From Denitrobacterium detoxificans (GTDB lineage: Bacteria; Actinomycetota; Coriobacteriia; Coriobacteriales; Eggerthellaceae), in the NCBI RefSeq assembly GCF_001643775.1, contig NZ_CP011402.1, forward strand, positions 2,264,432-2,328,431: a stretch of 64,000 bases of DNA, read 5' to 3'. This document shows, one piece after another, positions 7,415 to 15,966 of the stretch. Below the pieces are notes generated by a model. That model saw nothing but the letters and a program-made list of their open reading frames with translations. It ran no database searches and was not told where the DNA came from. The position numbers and the translations under genes were made by a program. The stretch's first letter is position 1. Each line of letters begins with the position of its first letter.

Positions 7415-9877
7415 ATGGACGGACTACAGAATCGTAGTCAGGGAGTCACGCGTCGTGGCTTCTTGAAGACAGCGCTCGCTACGGGCGCCATCGCCGCCAG
7501 CGCCGGAGGTATGGCCACGGCCGAAACCTGGCTTTCGCCAGCGAAGGCCGTAGCCCAAAGCGCAGATGAGCGCGTTGCGTACACCTACCACAATGAGCAT
7601 TGCCTGTGTAACTGCATGCTCAAGTGCACGGTGCGCGACGGACGCCTGAGCATGATTGAACCCAGGCCCAACGAGGACAATCGTTTCCACAACGTATGCC
7701 TGAAGGGCATTTCCGAGATTCAGCACATCTACGGCGACGCGCGCATTCAGTCGCCCATGCGCCGCGTAGGCGAACGAGGGAGCGGCGAATTCGAGGTCAT
7801 CACCTGGGAAGAGGCGTTCGAAACTATCGCGCGGGAATTCAAGAAATGCCAGGACACGTACGGGGAAGACGCCCTCTGGATTCAGTACTCCACTGAAGCC
7901 CAGCAGCGTCTGAAACCGCTCATCGCATCCATTCTGCATGCACAGGCAGGCGGCATGAACGGCTACGACATGGGCCAAGGAAATGGCCTGAATCAGGCGT
8001 TCGCCTTCTCGGGCATGTTCGCGCTAAACACCATGTGGGAATGGCCGCAGGCCAAAACCGTGCTCATGGTGAACTGCAACGTGCTGGAAACGGGCATGAT
8101 GTGGTCACGCGGCTTCTTCCAAGCACAGGAAGCCGGCACCAAGATGATCGTATGCGACCCGCGCTTCTCCACCACAGCTTCCAAAGCCGACGAGTGGGTG
8201 GCACTGCGCCCCGGCACCGACCCGGCGCTGTTCCTGGGCATGACGCATCACATCCTGGAGGCAGGCCTGTACGACACTGACCACATCATGGCGAACACCC
8301 ACCTGCCCTTCCTCATCGACGCTGAAACGGGTGAGCTGCTCGACGCCGATCCGGCAGGCACCGCAGAAGCCATGGCAGCCTACGAGCAGGCTGCGGCAGA
8401 GGCCAAGGCGGCTGGAACGGAATTGCCGGAGGATATCGTAAAGCCCGCCAAGAAATTCATGGTCTGGGATGGCGCGCAAAATGCCGCCGTTCGCTTCTCG
8501 GAAGCCACCACCCCTGCACTCGAGGGCACGTTTACCGTAAACGGCCGCAAAGCCTGTACGCTATTCACGCGCCTGCGCGAGGAAATGGCCGAATACACGC
8601 TGGAATGGGCCGAGAAGATCACGAACGTTCCCGCTAGCCAGATCGCCAGCGTTGCCGAGCAGTACGCCGAGGGTCCCTCGATCATCTGCAACGGCGTGGG
8701 CGGCATCGACAAGTACGGCTCCAGCGACATTGCAGGTCACTGCTACGCGCTCATCGCCTCGCTCACGGGCAACTACGGTAAGCGCGGCACGGGATGCGGC
8801 ATCTACTGCTACCACGTAACACCCTACGAAGCTGAATTGGGAGGTTGGAAGCTTCCCGAAGATGCGGCGCCCAGCCCCAGTCCGCTTGGCTTCTACGACA
8901 TGGTGCGCACCGACAAGGTGCATGCGGCCATGTTCTTCGGTGACATTCCCACGCAGAAGGCCGCGAACTGGAACAAGACGCTGGAATGGATTAATTCGCT
9001 CGACTTTATCTGCGTTGCCGACATCTACCACAGCTCGGTCTGCGACTACGTTGACATGATTCTCCCCAGTTGCTCGAAATTCGAGAGCGCCGATTCCGTA
9101 GGTGGCGTGAAGTGCGCCAACGGCTACATCCTGCAAAACCAGAAGATCATCGACCCGCTCTTCGAGTCCAAGCAGGACTTCTACATCGAGAAGGGCATCG
9201 CCGAGACCATGGGCTACGGCGAGCTCTACCCCGCCACCGCCGAGGAATACGCTGCCGCCACGCTGACGAGCGATGACCCCATGGTGGAGGGCTTCACCCT
9301 CGAGGCGCTGTCCGCGGCCAACGGCGCGCTGAAGCTGCTGGACACCGAAGACCCGCTGGGGCCCGAAGTGGGCATGGACTACCACACCCCCTCCGGCAAG
9401 CAGGAGCCCTACTACGAGAACATGCTGAGCTGGGGGCAGGCATTTCCCGCATGGGAAAGCCCCGTGGAGGCCTACGTGGACAATCCGCTCCGCGAAAAGT
9501 ACCCGCTCATGTTCACGCAAAGCCGTACGCGCTTCCGCGTGCACAGCTGCTATTCGGGTGCGAAGTGGATCCAGCAGTTCTACGAGCCCCATATCGAGCT
9601 AAACCCCGTAGACGCTGCCGCGCGCGGCCTGTCCAACGGCGACGAAGTTGAAGTGCTCAACGACCGCGGTAGCTTCCGCACGAAGGTACTGATCAGCGAC
9701 GCTATTCAGCCCGACATGGCATATATGGCGGAATCGACGTACGCGCAGTACATGAACGGCACCCTCATGCAGTCGGTGAGCAACGACCAGCTGACCGAAC
9801 GCGGCTACGACCTGCTCTTCGGCCCCATGATCCCGTACAACGACACGCTCATCGAAATCAAGAAAGTAGGTGCATAG
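7415..9877 (+). CDS. DMSO reductase-family molybdopterin oxidoreductase, Tat-exported
   Basis: An 820-aa molybdoenzyme catalytic subunit. The Tat motif RRGFLKT is followed by a hydrophobic stretch; a cysteine group HCLCNCMLKC near residue 65 and NVCLKG further on should bind one [4Fe-4S] cluster. The position equivalent to the Mo-ligand serine of DmsA reads GYDMGQ, so the ligand may be Asp; that alignment was done by eye. The gene starts an operon with ferredoxin, NrfD and TorD genes, implying a quinol-linked, cytoplasm-folded, exported enzyme. Relatives in Eggerthellaceae include reductases and catechol dehydroxylases; the substrate here is unknown. RBS GGAAGGG lies upstream of ATG 7415. Confidence 0.88.
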   Translation: MDGLQNRSQGVTRRGFLKTALATGAIAASAGGMATAETWLSPAKAVAQSADERVAYTYHNEHCLCNCMLKCTVRDGRLSMIEPRPNEDNRFHNVCLKGISEIQHIYGDARIQSPMRRVGERGSGEFEVITWEEAFETIAREFKKCQDTYGEDALWIQYSTEAQQRLKPLIASILHAQAGGMNGYDMGQGNGLNQAFAFSGMFALNTMWEWPQAKTVLMVNCNVLETGMMWSRGFFQAQEAGTKMIVCDPRFSTTASKADEWVALRPGTDPALFLGMTHHILEAGLYDTDHIMANTHLPFLIDAETGELLDADPAGTAEAMAAYEQAAAEAKAAGTELPEDIVKPAKKFMVWDGAQNAAVRFSEATTPALEGTFTVNGRKACTLFTRLREEMAEYTLEWAEKITNVPASQIASVAEQYAEGPSIICNGVGGIDKYGSSDIAGHCYALIASLTGNYGKRGTGCGIYCYHVTPYEAELGGWKLPEDAAPSPSPLGFYDMVRTDKVHAAMFFGDIPTQKAANWNKTLEWINSLDFICVADIYHSSVCDYVDMILPSCSKFESADSVGGVKCANGYILQNQKIIDPLFESKQDFYIEKGIAETMGYGELYPATAEEYAAATLTSDDPMVEGFTLEALSAANGALKLLDTEDPLGPEVGMDYHTPSGKQEPYYENMLSWGQAFPAWESPVEAYVDNPLREKYPLMFTQSRTRFRVHSCYSGAKWIQQFYEPHIELNPVDAAARGLSNGDEVEVLNDRGSFRTKVLISDAIQPDMAYMAESTYAQYMNGTLMQSVSNDQLTERGYDLLFGPMIPYNDTLIEIKKVGA

Positions 9878-9880
9878 ACC

Positions 9881-10498
9881 ATGACGAGACTCGCCATTGC
9901 GATTAACCGCCATCGCTGCATCGGGTGCTCCACCTGCGCGCTTTCGTGCAAGATGAGCAATAACGTACCCGACGGCATGCTGTGGAACCGCGTGCTCAAC
10001 GAGGGCGTTGACACGTACGACGGAGCCCAGGGCTCCTTCCCCAACCTTTCCCGCCGCTACCTGCCCCTGGCCTGCCAGCACTGCGACAACCCCGCCTGCC
10101 AGCGCGTTTGCCCCACGGGCGCAACGTACACCGACGAGAAAGGCCGCGTGGAAATCGACTACGACAAGTGCATCGGCTGCCGCATGTGCATGGCCGCATG
10201 CCCGTACAATGCACGCACGTTCAACTGGGCCGAGCCCAAACGCGATACAGGCTTTAACTACGGCGAGGCCTCCGTTCCCGAACGTCCGCGCGGCGTGATG
10301 GAGAAGTGCACGCTGTGCAAGGAGCGCACCGACCGCGGTGACGAGCCCATGTGCGTGCAGAATTGCCCCACCGACGCGCGCATCTACGGCGACCTGGACG
10401 ACCCCGATTCGGACATCTCGCGCGCCATTCGCGAGAACAACGCTTACGTGCTCCTCGAAGACAAGGGCACGCGTCCCAAAGTTCACTACTTCGAATAG
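9881..10498 (+). CDS. Four-cluster ferredoxin subunit of molybdoenzyme complex
   Basis: A 205-aa electron-transfer subunit of the DmsB/NrfC/PsrB type. Four cysteine groups are visible: CIGCSTCALSC, CQHCDNPACQRVCP, CIGCRMCMAACP and CTLCKERTDRG...CVQNCP, consistent with four [4Fe-4S] clusters. It should carry electrons from the NrfD anchor to the catalytic subunit encoded three bases upstream. No signal peptide is present, as expected for a subunit co-exported with the Tat-bearing partner. Confidence 0.93.
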   Translation: MTRLAIAINRHRCIGCSTCALSCKMSNNVPDGMLWNRVLNEGVDTYDGAQGSFPNLSRRYLPLACQHCDNPACQRVCPTGATYTDEKGRVEIDYDKCIGCRMCMAACPYNARTFNWAEPKRDTGFNYGEASVPERPRGVMEKCTLCKERTDRGDEPMCVQNCPTDARIYGDLDDPDSDISRAIRENNAYVLLEDKGTRPKVHYFE

Positions 10499-10508
10499 GA
10501 GCGCGCTG

Positions 10509-11702
10509 ATGTTTACTTCTTCAAAGGCAAAAAGCGCCGTGGTGGCGCTGACCATCCTCGTCATTGCAGGCATTTCAGCCTGGGTCTACCAGCTGGCAAA
10601 CGGCCTTGCCGTGACGGGCATGTCCAACATCAATTCGTGGGGCGCCTACATCATCATGTTCATGCTGTTCGTGGGCCTTTCCGCGGGCGGCCTGATCGTA
10701 GCCAGCTCGGCTCACGTATTCAATATCAAGCAGTTCAAGAAGGTTGCACTGCCCGCCGTCATTACCTCTACGGTGTGCATCTGCTGCGCCGGCCTGTTCA
10801 TCCTGCTCGACCTGGGCGGCATTCAGCGTGTGTGGCGCATCCTGACCGGCCCCAACCCCTCGTCGGTGTTGGTATGGGACATGACGATTATCACGATCTA
10901 CCTGGTAATCAACATCCTCGACCTGGTTTTGATCATCCGCGGGAATGAGCACAAGGTCGAAGTTCTTTCGCGCATAGCCCTACCTGTTGCCATCCTCGTC
11001 CATTCCGTTACCGCATGGATCTTCGGCCTGCAGATCGCACGCGCCTGGTACTCGGCCATCATGGCACCCATCTTCGTGGCGTCGGCCATGGACTCCGGCC
11101 TTGCGCTGCTGATCATCGCCCTAGCCGCGCTTGAGCGCGCGGGCATCTTCACCACAGGCGCCAAGCTCTTCAAGGACCTTTCGGGCTTGCTCGCAGTGTT
11201 CATCGCCGTGGACGCCTTCTTCATTGGCTGCGAACTGCTGACCATGGCATACCCCGGTGCTGGCGAAGCCGTGGCGCTGGGACACATGCTCCAGGGAGCA
11301 ACTGCGCCGTTCTTCTGGTTCGAGGCCATCTGCGGCCTGCTCATTCCGTTCCTGATTCTGGTGTTCTCAAAGAATCGCGAGAAGCGCGGGCTGGTCATCG
11401 GCGCAAGCGCGTTGGTGGTGCTGGGCGTATTCGCCAAGCGCGTATGGCTCCTGCTCACGAGCTTCATCACGCCGAACGTTGAGGGCGCAAATGGCATTTC
11501 ACTCGGCACGTTCGCCGCTCAGGCAGACGCAGCAAACATGTGGGCGCAAACGGGCTCGTACGCCCCGACCGTCATTGAGATTCTCGTAATCGTGGGCGTT
11601 ATCTCGCTCGGCGCGCTCGCATTCATCATCCTCTCCAACAAGATGCTGAAGCGCAATTCCACCGAACCCGCAGCCGACGCGCAAAGCACTACGGCTGAGT
11701 AA
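10509..11702 (+). CDS. NrfD/PsrC-type membrane anchor subunit
   Basis: A 397-aa integral membrane protein with about ten hydrophobic helices, beginning MFTSSKAKSAVVALTILVIA and with the NrfD-like GLSAGGLIVASSAHVF segment. It should oxidise quinol and deliver electrons to the ferredoxin subunit. GGAG stands seven bases before ATG 10509, ten bases after the previous stop. The long in-frame upstream extension overlaps the ferredoxin gene and is not credible. Confidence 0.88.
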   Translation: MFTSSKAKSAVVALTILVIAGISAWVYQLANGLAVTGMSNINSWGAYIIMFMLFVGLSAGGLIVASSAHVFNIKQFKKVALPAVITSTVCICCAGLFILLDLGGIQRVWRILTGPNPSSVLVWDMTIITIYLVINILDLVLIIRGNEHKVEVLSRIALPVAILVHSVTAWIFGLQIARAWYSAIMAPIFVASAMDSGLALLIIALAALERAGIFTTGAKLFKDLSGLLAVFIAVDAFFIGCELLTMAYPGAGEAVALGHMLQGATAPFFWFEAICGLLIPFLILVFSKNREKRGLVIGASALVVLGVFAKRVWLLLTSFITPNVEGANGISLGTFAAQADAANMWAQTGSYAPTVIEILVIVGVISLGALAFIILSNKMLKRNSTEPAADAQSTTAE

Positions 11703-11779
11703 ATCGCCTTCTCTTCTTACCTTTGGGCGGCTGGTCGCCACGGCCAGCCGCTCCCTCCCTCCGCAGAAAGGCCACCACT

Positions 11780-12403
11780 ATGCCTACCAACGCCAACTTT
11801 CCCGACCTGGCCGATGCCTTTGCCTTCCTGGGGAATTCCCTGCTTGCCCCAATAAGCCAGACGAGTGACCTGGGGCTCGACCCCTCCTTTTGGAGCATCT
11901 TCCCCACGTTCAACGACGACGCCGTCGCCGAAGCCGTAAGCGCATGCACAGCATACGCTCAGGCGGCGTCGAAACGTCAGGAACAGGGCGAAAACGTACG
12001 GCAGGCTATCTCCGTGGAATATGCCAAGCTGTTTGTTGGCCCGCCCAAACCTGCGGTCGCCCCATGGGAAACCGCATGGCGCAGCACGAGCTCGGTGGGA
12101 TTCGGCGAAGCCACCATTCAAATGCGCCATCTCCTTGCGGAAAGCGGACTCAATGCCTCGGGCGCAAGCAACCAATATGCCGACCACATCGGCATAGAGT
12201 TGCTATACGCCTCCACGCTCTGCGAGTACATTGCCGCAGGAAGCGCAGACGAACAGATGCTGTCTGAATTCCTTCAAGATCATCCGCTGGCCTGGGTAGA
12301 CGCATTTGCAACTGCGGTCGCCGAAGCTGCCCCCACTGGATACTACGCGCGATTGGCCGACCTCGCAGCGCGCATCGCGAATCACGCTGGTCGCAAACAG
12401 TAA
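11780..12403 (+). CDS. TorD/DmsD-type molybdoenzyme chaperone
   Basis: A 207-aa all-helical cytoplasmic chaperone that would bind the Tat signal of the catalytic subunit and hold it for cofactor insertion. The family signature is visible as EYAKLFVGPPKP followed by PWETAW, and later YADHIGIELLYAS. It is last in the operon, 77 bp after the anchor gene. The start is ATG 11780 with GAAAGG upstream. Confidence 0.88.
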   Translation: MPTNANFPDLADAFAFLGNSLLAPISQTSDLGLDPSFWSIFPTFNDDAVAEAVSACTAYAQAASKRQEQGENVRQAISVEYAKLFVGPPKPAVAPWETAWRSTSSVGFGEATIQMRHLLAESGLNASGASNQYADHIGIELLYASTLCEYIAAGSADEQMLSEFLQDHPLAWVDAFATAVAEAAPTGYYARLADLAARIANHAGRKQ

Positions 12404-12413
12404 AAGCCGCTCA

Positions 12414-12446
12414 GCACCTGCGAAGATGCTTCCGCATCGTTGCCAA
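12414..12446. repeat. 33-bp direct repeat, copy 2 (right of molybdoenzyme operon)
   Basis: Second copy of the element at 6594-6626, with the same GATGC-TTCC-GCATC hairpin. It begins 11 bp after the torD stop codon. There is no T-tract after the hairpin, so a simple terminator role is unlikely. Confidence 0.85.
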
Positions 12447-12500
12447 TGCAGGATGCTGCAACAAGCATGTCGACGCTCCAATGACCGAAGGCCCCAAAAA

Positions 12501-12569
12501 GTGTTACGAATTCTGAAATTCTCACCTTATACGTGTAAAACGGTGTTACTGTTTCAGAAAAGGTGTTAC
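12501..12569 (+). promoter_or_regulatory. Promoter with three GTGTTAC heptamers
   Basis: GTGTTAC occurs at 12501, 12543 and 12563, that is 42 and 20 bp apart, close to whole helical turns. A plausible promoter, TTACGA (12504-12509), 17-bp spacer, TTATAC (12527-12532), is overlapped by the first heptamer; the other two fall downstream of it. This suggests a repressor array ahead of the small membrane-protein pair. Confidence 0.55.
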
Positions 12570-12586
12570 TACATGAAAGGATTACC

Positions 12587-12997
12587 ATGGCTTGTTTTCT
12601 TGTGGGAGGTGGCGAAGCGATTGTCGTAACGGCAGTCCGCACAGCCGTAAAAAAGAGCGAGGTTGAAAGGGGGATCGTCGACGAGCAGGGCAACCAGCTC
12701 ACCGATCCCGCGACGAACGGCATCTGCTGGACGCGCAAGCTCAGCTGGCTCATGAACATGCTCTGGGGCGGCGTCATCCTGCTCTGCATCGAGCACATAT
12801 GGCATGGCGAGGTCGTCCCCTTCCCTCCGTTCCTTACGGCCATGGAAGACCCCACCGAAATCCCCGTAATGCTTAGCGAAATGGGCACCGTTGGCGTCGG
12901 CATGGCAGTGCTGGTCACCGTAACCTGGCTGGTTGTTACGTTCGCAGCCGACGCAGCCGTGAAGCACAGCCTGTCCACCGCCATAAAGGGGGCGTAG
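12587..12997 (+). CDS. Hypothetical membrane protein
   Basis: A 136-aa protein I do not recognise. It has two clear hydrophobic segments, LMNMLWGGVILLCI and VGVGMAVLVTVTWLVVTFAA, and a short polar N-terminus. AAAGG is six bases before ATG 12587. It is followed one base later by a second small membrane protein in the same direction, so they form an operon behind the GTGTTAC promoter. Two-protein membrane modules like this recur in Eggerthellaceae but have no assigned role that I know of. Confidence 0.65.
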   Translation: MACFLVGGGEAIVVTAVRTAVKKSEVERGIVDEQGNQLTDPATNGICWTRKLSWLMNMLWGGVILLCIEHIWHGEVVPFPPFLTAMEDPTEIPVMLSEMGTVGVGMAVLVTVTWLVVTFAADAAVKHSLSTAIKGA

Positions 12998-12998
12998 T

Positions 12999-13307
12999 AT
13001 GACGCTCGTTATTACCTTCCTGGCGGCAGCCATCAGCACAGCCATCTGGTACGCCAGCGCACCCAACTCGAACATGCGCTTCGGCACGCTCGCGCTTATG
13101 TACTGGGGCGCCGCACTCATGTGGTGCGTCGATGGCATCAACGGACTCATCGAAGGCGAAGGATTCATCGAAATCGTCGACACCGCCGCAATGATCGACG
13201 ATGCCATTTTGGGCCTTGTAGTCGTGGCCGTGGGCCTAGCGGCATGGGCCATCTACCTGGTAGCGAAGGATCCCAAGCGCATTCTTCGGACTTCTCTTGC
13301 CAAATAG
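12999..13307 (+). CDS. Small hypothetical membrane protein
   Basis: A 102-aa protein with three hydrophobic segments (starting MTLVITFLAAAIS, then LALMYWGAALMWCV and AILGLVVVAVGLAAWAIYLV). No known domain recognised. The start follows the previous stop by one base, so both proteins are likely made from one message and may interact. A strong terminator follows at 13325-13360. Confidence 0.65.
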   Translation: MTLVITFLAAAISTAIWYASAPNSNMRFGTLALMYWGAALMWCVDGINGLIEGEGFIEIVDTAAMIDDAILGLVVVAVGLAAWAIYLVAKDPKRILRTSLAK

Positions 13308-13324
13308 GACTCTCCTTCTCCTCG

Positions 13325-13360
13325 AAAAGCGCCGCCCTTTGCACCCCGGGCGGCGCTTTT
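13325..13360 (+). terminator. Rho-independent terminator
   Basis: AAAAGCGCCGCCC pairs with GGGCGGCGCTTTT around a 10-base loop, ending in TTTT. It closes the small membrane-protein operon. Confidence 0.85.
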
Positions 13361-13457
13361 CGCATGTTAACAACCGTTGAACATGCGCCATATCCGCCCA
13401 GGCCACGCACAACTCGCCTATAATCCCACTAACAAAGAGCGAGCGAGGAGGACGCCC

Positions 13458-13991
13458 ATGACTATCCGAACCGCGACCGTCGACGACGTAGAGCGACTTC
13501 TAGAGATTTACGCGTACTACGTCGAGAACACCGCCATCACCTTCGAATGCGAGACGCCCTCCGTGGGCGATTTCGGCAGGCGCATTCAAGCTACGTTGAC
13601 CAGCGGATACCCCTATCTAGTGGTCGAAGACGAGGGTTCGATTCAGGGCTACGCCTATGCGGGGCCCTTCGTGGGGCGCGAAGCCTATCGCCATTCTTGC
13701 GAGCTTTCCATCTACTTGCATCACGACGCGCGCAAGAGAGGCTACGGCCGCGCGCTGTACGAAGCGCTCGAACAACGCCTGGAAGCGATGGGCATCCTGA
13801 ACCTCTACGCCTGCATCGGCGACCCCATCGAAGAAGACGAATACCTCACGCGCAATAGCGAGCACTTCCACGCGCATCTGGGATTTCAGAAGGTTGGCAC
13901 GTTCCATAAGTGCGGCCGGAAATTCGATCGTTGGTACAACATGATCTGGATGGAGAAATTCATCGGCACGCACGACGAGGCGCGAGGCTAG
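13458..13991 (+). CDS. GNAT acetyltransferase, phosphinothricin/amino-acid N-acetyltransferase type
   Basis: A 177-aa GNAT enzyme transferring an acetyl group from acetyl-CoA to an amino group. The start MTIRTATVDDVERLLEIYAY, the ELSIYLHHDARKRGYGRAL acetyl-CoA loop (R-x-x-G-Y-G) and the tail GFQKVGTFHKCGRKFDRW match the Pat/MnaT group. GAGGAGG precedes ATG 13458 and TATAAT lies at 13419-13424. The natural substrate is unknown; members detoxify glutamine-synthetase inhibitors or acetylate methionine derivatives. Confidence 0.85.
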   Translation: MTIRTATVDDVERLLEIYAYYVENTAITFECETPSVGDFGRRIQATLTSGYPYLVVEDEGSIQGYAYAGPFVGREAYRHSCELSIYLHHDARKRGYGRALYEALEQRLEAMGILNLYACIGDPIEEDEYLTRNSEHFHAHLGFQKVGTFHKCGRKFDRWYNMIWMEKFIGTHDEARG

Positions 13992-14057
13992 CAAACACGC
14001 CCCACACGTGCACTTCAAGAGGAAATGTGGATTCACGTCCTCATTTGCCATTTTCTC

Positions 14058-14085
14058 TTGCACTCGCGGGGATTCTGGATAGAAT
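14058..14085 (+). promoter_or_regulatory. Promoter of tRNA-Gly
   Basis: TTGCAC at 14058-14063 and TAGAAT at 14080-14085 are 16 bp apart, 12 bp before the tRNA 5' end. Confidence 0.55.
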
Positions 14086-14097
14086 ACTAATTCCTAC

Positions 14098-14173
<76 letters not shown>

Positions 14174-14183
14174 TTGAATGCAA

Positions 14184-14206
14184 AGCCGCCTTCGGGCGGC
14201 TTTTTT
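14184..14206 (+). terminator. Terminator of tRNA-Gly
   Basis: AGCCGCC and GGGCGGCT form a stem with loop around TTC, followed by six T residues. Confidence 0.85.
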
Positions 14207-14219
14207 ATTTCCCCAGAGC

Positions 14220-14348
14220 GGGGTGACGGAGGGACGGTTCCGGGGTGACGGAGGGACGGTTCTGCTGTCACCCCGCTCCCGGCCGCCAGCGGCAAAACGT
14301 CACTAAGCTGCCAAATGGGGTGACAGAAGAACCGTCCCCTTGTCACCC
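14220..14348. repeat. GTGAC-type palindrome array (left of MFS gene)
   Basis: Three related units of about 22-33 bp: a half unit GGGGTGACGGAGGGACGG at 14220, a full palindrome from 14242 to 14274 starting GGGGTGAC and ending GTCACCCC, and an inverted unit at 14317-14348 with GTGACAGAAGAACCGTCCCC. Each full unit has complementary ends, so each can fold as a hairpin. They sit between tRNA-Gly and the end of the MFS gene and match the units at 15802-15959. Confidence 0.9.
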
Positions 14349-14350
14349 TC

Positions 14351-15583
14351 TCACCCTCTTGCCTCCGCAGTTTCGGCACGGCGATACGGCGCATACGGCA
14401 ACAACAGCCCCACACCAGCCACTTCCGCCACGGCAAGCATCACCAGCACCCAGCCAGCATCGAGCCCCAACTGCAAGATCAGGCCGCCCACCGCGGGCGA
14501 CACCACCGCACCCAGGCGCCCAATACCCAGCGACATGCCCAAGGCAGTGGGGCGCAGCTCTTCGGGAAACGCATTCGACACCAGCGCGTTCGTGAGGTTC
14601 TGCGCGCTAATGGCGCCCACGCCCGCAAAGAAGACAAACGCCATCAGCAACGCTCCGCTATTCGGGCGCATGGCTATGCCGATAAGGCACAACGAGGCAA
14701 GCAACCCGCTGCCCATGGCAACCACCTTCACGCTCATGCGCGTAGCAAGCCAAGCCGTGATCAGTGACCCCATAACGCAGCCGAAGTTCAGCACCACCAT
14801 CATCTGCAGCGAATTCTCCAACGGTAAGTTGAATACGCGCATGAGCTGCGCAAGCCAGGTGCTCATGCCGTAATACGCCATGAGGAACAAAAACGTCATG
14901 GCGCAAAGCATGCCCAAAAGGGCCTTCGATTTCGCGCTCAGCTGACGCAGCGTTTGCTGCGAAGAACAAACCGCGGCGCTAGGCCGCACCCCTTCCAGCT
15001 TCGCGACCACGCGCGACGCAACAGGGACGACGATCGAGATGGGCAGCACGCCAATAAGCCCCGCCAAAAACATGAGCGCGCGCCACCCCACCAGGGAAAG
15101 TAGCGCCGAGCAGGCGAAGGCCGCCATAAGCCCGCCAAAGGGAATGCCCGTCATGACCAAGCTGATGACGAGCGGAGCCATGCGCTTGCTCGAATGATCG
15201 CGCGCAAGGGACATGGCGATGGGCAGCACACACCCCAGGCCCAGACCCGCAAGCGCGCGGAAGGCGCCCAACATGTACGCATTCGCCGCAAACGAAGACA
15301 GCGCTATCGCCACGCTGAACCACATGACGCCAATGGCAATCGCGCGCACATAGCCCAGTCTCCGCTGCACGACGCCCGCAAACAGCCCACCGGCGAACAT
15401 GCCCAAAAACGTCATGCTTCCCACCAGGCCAGCAGCAGCGCTGTCAATGCCCATGTCGCCATCGGCGATGAGCGTGGGGATAAGACTGCTGTATACGATA
15501 ATGTCGAACCCTTCGCACAACATCACGCATGCCATGCAGAAGACCAAAAGCCAGCTTGCGCCGTCGCGCATCGATTTCGTCAT
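14351..15583 (-). CDS. MFS transporter, aromatic acid:H+ symporter-like
   Basis: A 410-aa major facilitator with about twelve hydrophobic helices. The N-terminal GFDIIVYSSLIPTLI segment and the RRLGYVRA loop after helix 2 resemble the AAHS (BenK/PcaK) group. It would import a small organic anion by proton symport; substrate unknown. Start set at ATG 15583 with GAAGGG upstream; the open frame extends 32 codons further without support. The gene is enclosed by two arrays of GTGAC-type palindromes and is transcribed alone. Confidence 0.82.
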   Translation of the reverse strand: MTKSMRDGASWLLVFCMACVMLCEGFDIIVYSSLIPTLIADGDMGIDSAAAGLVGSMTFLGMFAGGLFAGVVQRRLGYVRAIAIGVMWFSVAIALSSFAANAYMLGAFRALAGLGLGCVLPIAMSLARDHSSKRMAPLVISLVMTGIPFGGLMAAFACSALLSLVGWRALMFLAGLIGVLPISIVVPVASRVVAKLEGVRPSAAVCSSQQTLRQLSAKSKALLGMLCAMTFLFLMAYYGMSTWLAQLMRVFNLPLENSLQMMVVLNFGCVMGSLITAWLATRMSVKVVAMGSGLLASLCLIGIAMRPNSGALLMAFVFFAGVGAISAQNLTNALVSNAFPEELRPTALGMSLGIGRLGAVVSPAVGGLILQLGLDAGWVLVMLAVAEVAGVGLLLPYAPYRRAETAEARG

Positions 15584-15801
15584 ACGTTTTCCCTTCGCTA
15601 CCTGCGCTTTCACACGGATTCGAATCCCACGTGCGCATCTCTTTACGAATCGATATCGTTTCGCATATGTATTGTTCACAAGCAGTTAGTATAGCCTAAC
15701 TTTTCCGCGTGCGTGAGAGCCGCGTTCAACGGGACCCACTGGAAGAAGAAGGGGCATTTCCCTTGGGAAAACGAAGGCCCGGAAGCTCTCGCATCCGGGC
15801 C

Positions 15802-15959
15802 GGGTGACAGGGGGACGGTTCTTCTGTCACTCCGTCGGCTTGGCGACGCTTTGCCACTGCTGGACTAAAAACGGGGAGGTGACAGCAGAACCGTCCCTCT
15901 GTCACCTACTGTCACCTACCGCCACCTTGGGTGACAGAAGAACCGTCCCTCTGTCACCC
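15802..15959. repeat. GTGAC-type palindrome array (right of MFS gene)
   Basis: Three units: GGGTGACAGGGGGACGGTTC ending in CTGTCAC (15802-15833), an inverted AGGTGACAGCAGAACCGTCC unit (15877-15907) and GGGTGACAGAAGAACCGTCC (15929-15959). Each has GTGACAG/CTGTCAC ends. Same family as the array at 14220-14348. The 383 bp between the MFS start and the hcp stop hold only these and about 200 bp of apparent promoter DNA. Confidence 0.9.
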
Positions 15960-15966
15960 TTGTCGC

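Noticed and set aside
14220-15959. GTGACAG repeats as a CRISPR array
   Set aside because: Unit spacing is irregular, units occur in both orientations, an MFS gene lies between the clusters and there are no cas genes.
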